Assembly (NCBI RefSeq): GCF_016920785.2
Contig: NW_024609835.1
Span: forward strand, 20,317,108-20,381,107
Source: Ixodes scapularis
Taxonomy: Eukaryota; Arthropoda; Arachnida; Ixodida; Ixodidae
Direction: 5' to 3'
Length of the DNA stretch: 64,000 nt
Shown: positions 60,548 to 64,000 of the stretch, in pieces
Layout of the letters: each line of letters starts with the position of its first letter
Numbering within the stretch: the first letter of the stretch is position 1
The notes under the pieces: generated by a model
What the model was told of the DNA's origin: nothing
The model's database searches: none
The model's input: the letters and a program-made list of their open reading frames with translations, nothing else
Program-made: the position numbers and the translations under genes

Positions 60548-62565
60548 GCTGGTCGTCGTAAGAGGTCGCAAACGGTCGTAGCTGTCGGTCGTACTCGACC
60601 GCAAGTGTCCCGACCAGACTTGAGGTGAAATATTAAATCCCATTTACTTAGGCGTTCCAGTTTTCTTCGGTTCGACGTATTTCCCGTGTATCCAAAATAA
60701 CAAAAGAAGCGTTTTATGGATCCTTGATGCGTTATTAATGAAGACAACTCACCATATTTAAAGTCGCATATATATTTCTTCTCATAGTGAGTGCCTTCGT
60801 TTCAGCAGATCGTTACTCCGGTAAAACAAAAAAGAAAAGAAATCCAAGTTGGCCCAAATGACATGTCAGAGGGCTTTTTAAGCCCCTCGCCATGTCTTCC
60901 AACTCCGCAGTAAGCCTCGATTGTGATTCGATGTTTTGTTGTCCTAAATGTCCTCTCCCAGCGCTCGTTTTGTTCTCTGTGTTTTTGTGAGCACCGTGTC
61001 GTCCGGGAAGAAAATGTTTATGCCGCTCGACCGAGTCTAGCGCAGAAATGCTGTCCCGTGGAGCTTGCGGATTGGCGACGTGAGGGCCGACGGCGGCGGC
61101 GGAACGCTCAGAACCGAGCTTGGACCCCGTCCCCCAATTGGACTGACTGACTGTCCCCGAGTTATTGAGCCCACACAGCGTGCCATCCGTGCCGCTGCGC
61201 TCTTGTCCTCTCCTCGGGCATGCTTTCGGATCTTTAGTGTATATACTTCTGCTGGATGTCCCTTCGCCCTAATAAACGGACCCAGTCTGAGAGGCATAAA
61301 CGAGAGACACACAAACAAAATAAGAAGTTTCAAAACAAAACAAAAAAGAACGAAAGGAAAAACACCTTTCGGAGATTCCTGATGTTTTTTTAGAACCAGC
61401 TGGCACGTTTGTGTCTTGCAGAGAACGCCGTTTTTTGTTTTGTTTTGCTTCGTCTTTCGACTGTTCCTGTTTGCTCTTTGCAGACCGTCTTTTACCCATC
61501 TCAGGTCTCAAAAGACTTTAAATGTTTGGAATTTGTTTTTATTATTGTGAAGTACATGGGTGCATTTTGACTGAGTACAAGCGACACAACAATTTGGATT
61601 TATCTTTTTTTTTTTTCTTTTTCAGTGGCAAGGGCATACGCTCGGAAGCTGGATGGGCGAGCGATTTTTGCCAATCGTGCGGCTGTGCCTCAATCTCTTG
61701 CGCGCCTCCACGCAAATCGGGTGAACGTGAGATCGCATTGGGTGAAGCTCATCCCAATATAAAAGTGAATTGCCGTTACGTGACATCGGTGCGTGTTGGG
61801 AGACGCTGATAGCCAATTATATTTTGAAGATACCGGTCGGTGGTTGCGGCTGCCCGCGGATGTTAATATGCGTGTCCCAGGTTGTCGCGATGTTATTCGT
61901 ATTTGTTTTATTTTTTATTTGTTCATTCAAGTACCTTAAAGAGACATTGTAGGAAACCCAATCACCACGCAAGAAATGTGGTGGTCGAGATGCATGATAG
62001 CAAAGTGTAAGTTGAGTAAAATGTCTGGAATATATCTGCTAAAGTTTGAAGAGTCTACATAATATAATGTATGCCTATCGGCAAATCATAAGCGCTTGAA
62101 ATACACGCACATTAACTTACAGGTTAACAACGTATAAAATTACAAATAGTTTAACGATCGTACTCGTTCCTTAATGATGAAAGAAAATGGGAAAATCTAG
62201 ATTAGGACTTGAATGTTAAAACAGCGGTGTATGTCTGCCTTTGAGGTAGGGCGAGACTCGCTTACTCGTCTAATCAGTAGATGAATAATTCAGCAAGTAG
62301 AATAACCTGATAAATCAAAGTATTTAATGTGCCTAGCGCATATGTGTATACCGACAGCACGCCGGTAAGATGCTCAAGCATATCAAATGAGGTAGCGGAG
62401 GGCGGCCACGCATATGATCTATATCAAACTCATAAGCCATGTTGAAAATATGTAGGCGCTCTACGCTTCTTCCTAAATACGTGAAAAGGATTTATGTATT
62501 ATGATACAGCCTCACGTATTTCAGAGATTATATTTTTTCAGGTCAACTCTCGTGCCAATATTTTT
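60548..62565. other. Non-coding DNA, possible LTR-like signals
   Basis: 60950-61290 is CpG-rich and has GTGTATATACTT at 61238 followed by CCTAATAAACGG at 61267, a TATA and polyadenylation pair as in some LTRs. No matching second LTR or primer-binding site is visible. 61800-62560 is AT-rich. Open frames have no domain. Confidence 0.35.
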
Positions 62566-62597
62566 TTAGAGCGCAGCTCTTAGGGGCCCGTTCCCGG

Positions 62598-62604
62598 CTT
62601 GAGC

Positions 62605-62636
<32 letters not shown>

Positions 62637-62672
62637 CGTCGCCGTCGCCGTCGGCGTCGCCGTCGCCGTCGG
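62598..62672. repeat. (GCCGTC)n simple repeat
   Basis: GCCGTC and GGCGTC hexamers repeat about a dozen times with few variants. Confidence 0.9.
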
Positions 62673-62684
62673 CGTAACCAAGGT

Positions 62685-62890
62685 CATCCCAAGGTCACTT
62701 GACCCCCAAGGTCATCCCAAGGTCACGTGACCCCAAGGTCACCCCAAGGTCACGTGACCCCCCCAAGACACGTGACCCCAAGGTCACGTGGCTCTCAAGG
62801 TCACGTGACTCCCCAAGGTCACCCCAAGGTCACGTGACACCCAAAGTCACGTGGCTCCCCAAGTCACGTGACCCCCGGGGTCACGTGACC
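62685..62890. repeat. AAGGTCACGTGACCCC tandem repeat
   Basis: Nine CACGTG E-boxes occur, most embedded in the larger palindrome GGTCACGTGACC. The leading AAGGTCA equals a nuclear-receptor half site (ERR/FTZ-F1 type). Spacing is irregular at about 15-30 bases. Confidence 0.85.
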
Positions 62891-62894
62891 CCCG

Positions 62895-63668
62895 ATGACG
62901 TCATCAGTGACGTCACTGATGACGTCACCGGAATCCGCATCGTCAGCGTCATTATCAATGATGACGTCATCCGTGACGTCACCGGCATCCGCATCGTCAT
63001 CGTCATCATCACTGATGACGTCACCGGCATCGGCATCGTCATTGTCATCATCACTGATGACGTCACCGGCATCCGCATCGTCATCGTCATCATCACCATC
63101 CGCATCGTCATCGTCATCATCGCTGATGACGTCATCAGTGACGTCACTGATGACGTCACCGGCATCCGCATCGTCATCGTCATCATCACTGATGACGTCA
63201 TCAATGACGTCACTGATGACGTCACCGGCATCCGCATCGTCACCGTCATCATCACTGATGACGTCACCGGCATCCGCATCGTCATCATCACCATCCACAT
63301 CGTCATCGTCATCATCGCTGATGACGTCATCAGTGACGTCACTGATGACGTCACCGGCATCCGCATCGTCAGCGTCGTCATCACAGATGACGTCATCAGT
63401 GACGTCACTGATGACGTCACCGGCATCTGCATCGTCATCGTCATCATCACTGATGAAGTCATCGGCATCCGCATCGTCATCGTCATCATCACCATCCGCA
63501 TCGTCATCATCGCTAATGACGTCATCAGTGACGTCACTGATGACTTCACCGGCATCCGCATCGTCATCGTCATCATCACTGATGACGTCACCGGCATCGT
63601 CATTTTCATCATCACTGATGACGTCATCGGTATCCGCATCGTCATCGTTACTGATGACGTCATCGGCA
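62895..63668. repeat. Array of 25 perfect TGACGTCA palindromes
   Basis: Units alternate between a 42-base form (one TGACGTCA, then CCGGCATCCGCATCGTCATC and more ATC triplets) and longer forms in which three TGACGTCA are spaced 12 bases apart. The triplet with its TCAG/CTGA spacers is a perfect 32-base palindrome. By count there are 25 exact and 2 one-base-degenerate sites in about 770 bases. Because all unit lengths are multiples of three and free of stops, long frames of 144-326 codons open on both strands. They are by-products. Confidence 0.9.
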
Positions 63669-63766
63669 TCGTCACGTGACCCCCTAGGTCACGTGACCCC
63701 CCCCCCCAAGGTCACTTGACCCCCCCCAGTACCCTTCCCTCCTCCTCCTCAAGAGCTGCGCTCTAA

Positions 63767-64000
63767 TTCGGCGTTACAGGGAGTTGTAAACGGCTTTCAC
63801 TTTTTTTTATTAACAAATTACGGAAATTTATTAACGCGGCTTAGACAGCTGGGGATGAACTTGCATATATATATACATATATACAGCGCTAAATAAATTG
63901 CAAAAATAAATAAAAATAAATGAATGCCAAGGTTCACTTCCCGAATCTAGCCGTCCTCACCCTCTCTTCTTTACGAGTTATGCCCCAGGACGTTCTATCA
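63767..64000. other. Unassigned DNA at the right edge
   Basis: Short AT-rich sequence with a TATATATATACATATATA stretch near 63866-63883. I see no gene. Confidence 0.4.

Larger units (their letters stand above)
62566..63766. mobile_element. Inverted-end unit enclosing a CRE/E-box palindrome array
   Basis: TTAGAGCGCAGCTCTT at 62566-62581 is exactly inverted at 63751-63766, and each end is itself nearly self-complementary. Inside, from left: GCCGTC repeats (62598-62672), CACGTG-containing AAGGTCACGTGACCCC repeats (62685-62890), the TGACGTCA array (62895-63665), then two more CACGTGACC repeats and C runs. The symmetrical order of E-box, CRE, E-box blocks inside inverted ends points to one unit. 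No transposase is present. No target duplication is obvious. Confidence 0.65.

Noticed and set aside
60950..61290. Solo LTR with TATA and AATAAA
   Set aside because: No defined borders, target duplication, partner LTR or primer-binding site, so only noted as a possibility.
62699..63719. Long overlapping open frames (144-326 codons) on both strands
   Set aside because: They follow from stop-free repeat units whose lengths are multiples of three; three frames are open at once, and the peptides are simple DDV/MTS/SSS-type repeats.
62598..63720. CRISPR-like array
   Set aside because: Repeats are not separated by unique spacers, and the context is eukaryotic.

Overview
The window looks like nuclear DNA from a large, repeat-rich arthropod genome. 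A hard tick (Ixodida) is my best guess, from the style of the LINEs and inverted-repeat elements and the AT-rich, gene-poor layout. The tick placement is inference and no sequence here proves it. There are no operons, no rRNA and no tRNA that I can fold with confidence, and no complete multi-exon host gene is visible. Almost all open reading frames are short, compositionally driven and unsupported. The only convincing protein-coding signal outside retrotransposon remnants is one THAP zinc-finger exon at 51577-51786.

Layout. 1-4130 is GC-rich at the left (with one dispersed repeat containing a CRE palindrome), then AT-rich non-coding DNA. 4140-6770 is a nest of repeats: a perfect-centre palindrome, a GC-rich tandem array, a hairpin unit, and an 802 bp foldback element inserted in a (TA)n microsatellite. 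10650-11236 is the 3' end of a LINE. 11447-11860, 19361-19630, 23257-23754 and 36647-36880 are inverted-repeat (MITE or foldback) elements. 26560-30300 is AT-rich with a hAT-like element. 33758-34400 holds second copies of two families seen at 4-6 kb. 44878-45137 is a MITE that recurs at 59681-60128. 46010-47060 is a decayed LINE reverse transcriptase on the minus strand. 49680-50930 is a 5'-truncated LINE on the plus strand. 51000-52269 is bounded by 20 bp inverted repeats with TTAA on both sides and contains the THAP exon, so it may be a THAP-bearing DNA transposon. 59277-60547 is a 1.27 kb palindrome with a MITE at its centre, which in turn carries a Harbinger-like MITE. 62566-63766 is the most striking object: an array of 25 perfect TGACGTCA palindromes flanked by CACGTGAC repeats, enclosed by matching inverted ends.

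How the parts relate. The window records repeated insertion of transposable elements into one another, not a pathway. The most notable themes are a hairpin family in which copies share a 3' tag but differ in the arms, three-level nesting at 59-60 kb, and the packaging of transcription-factor-type palindromes (CRE and E-box) inside what looks like a mobile element. All calls were made by eye from the sequence, so element borders may be off by several bases.
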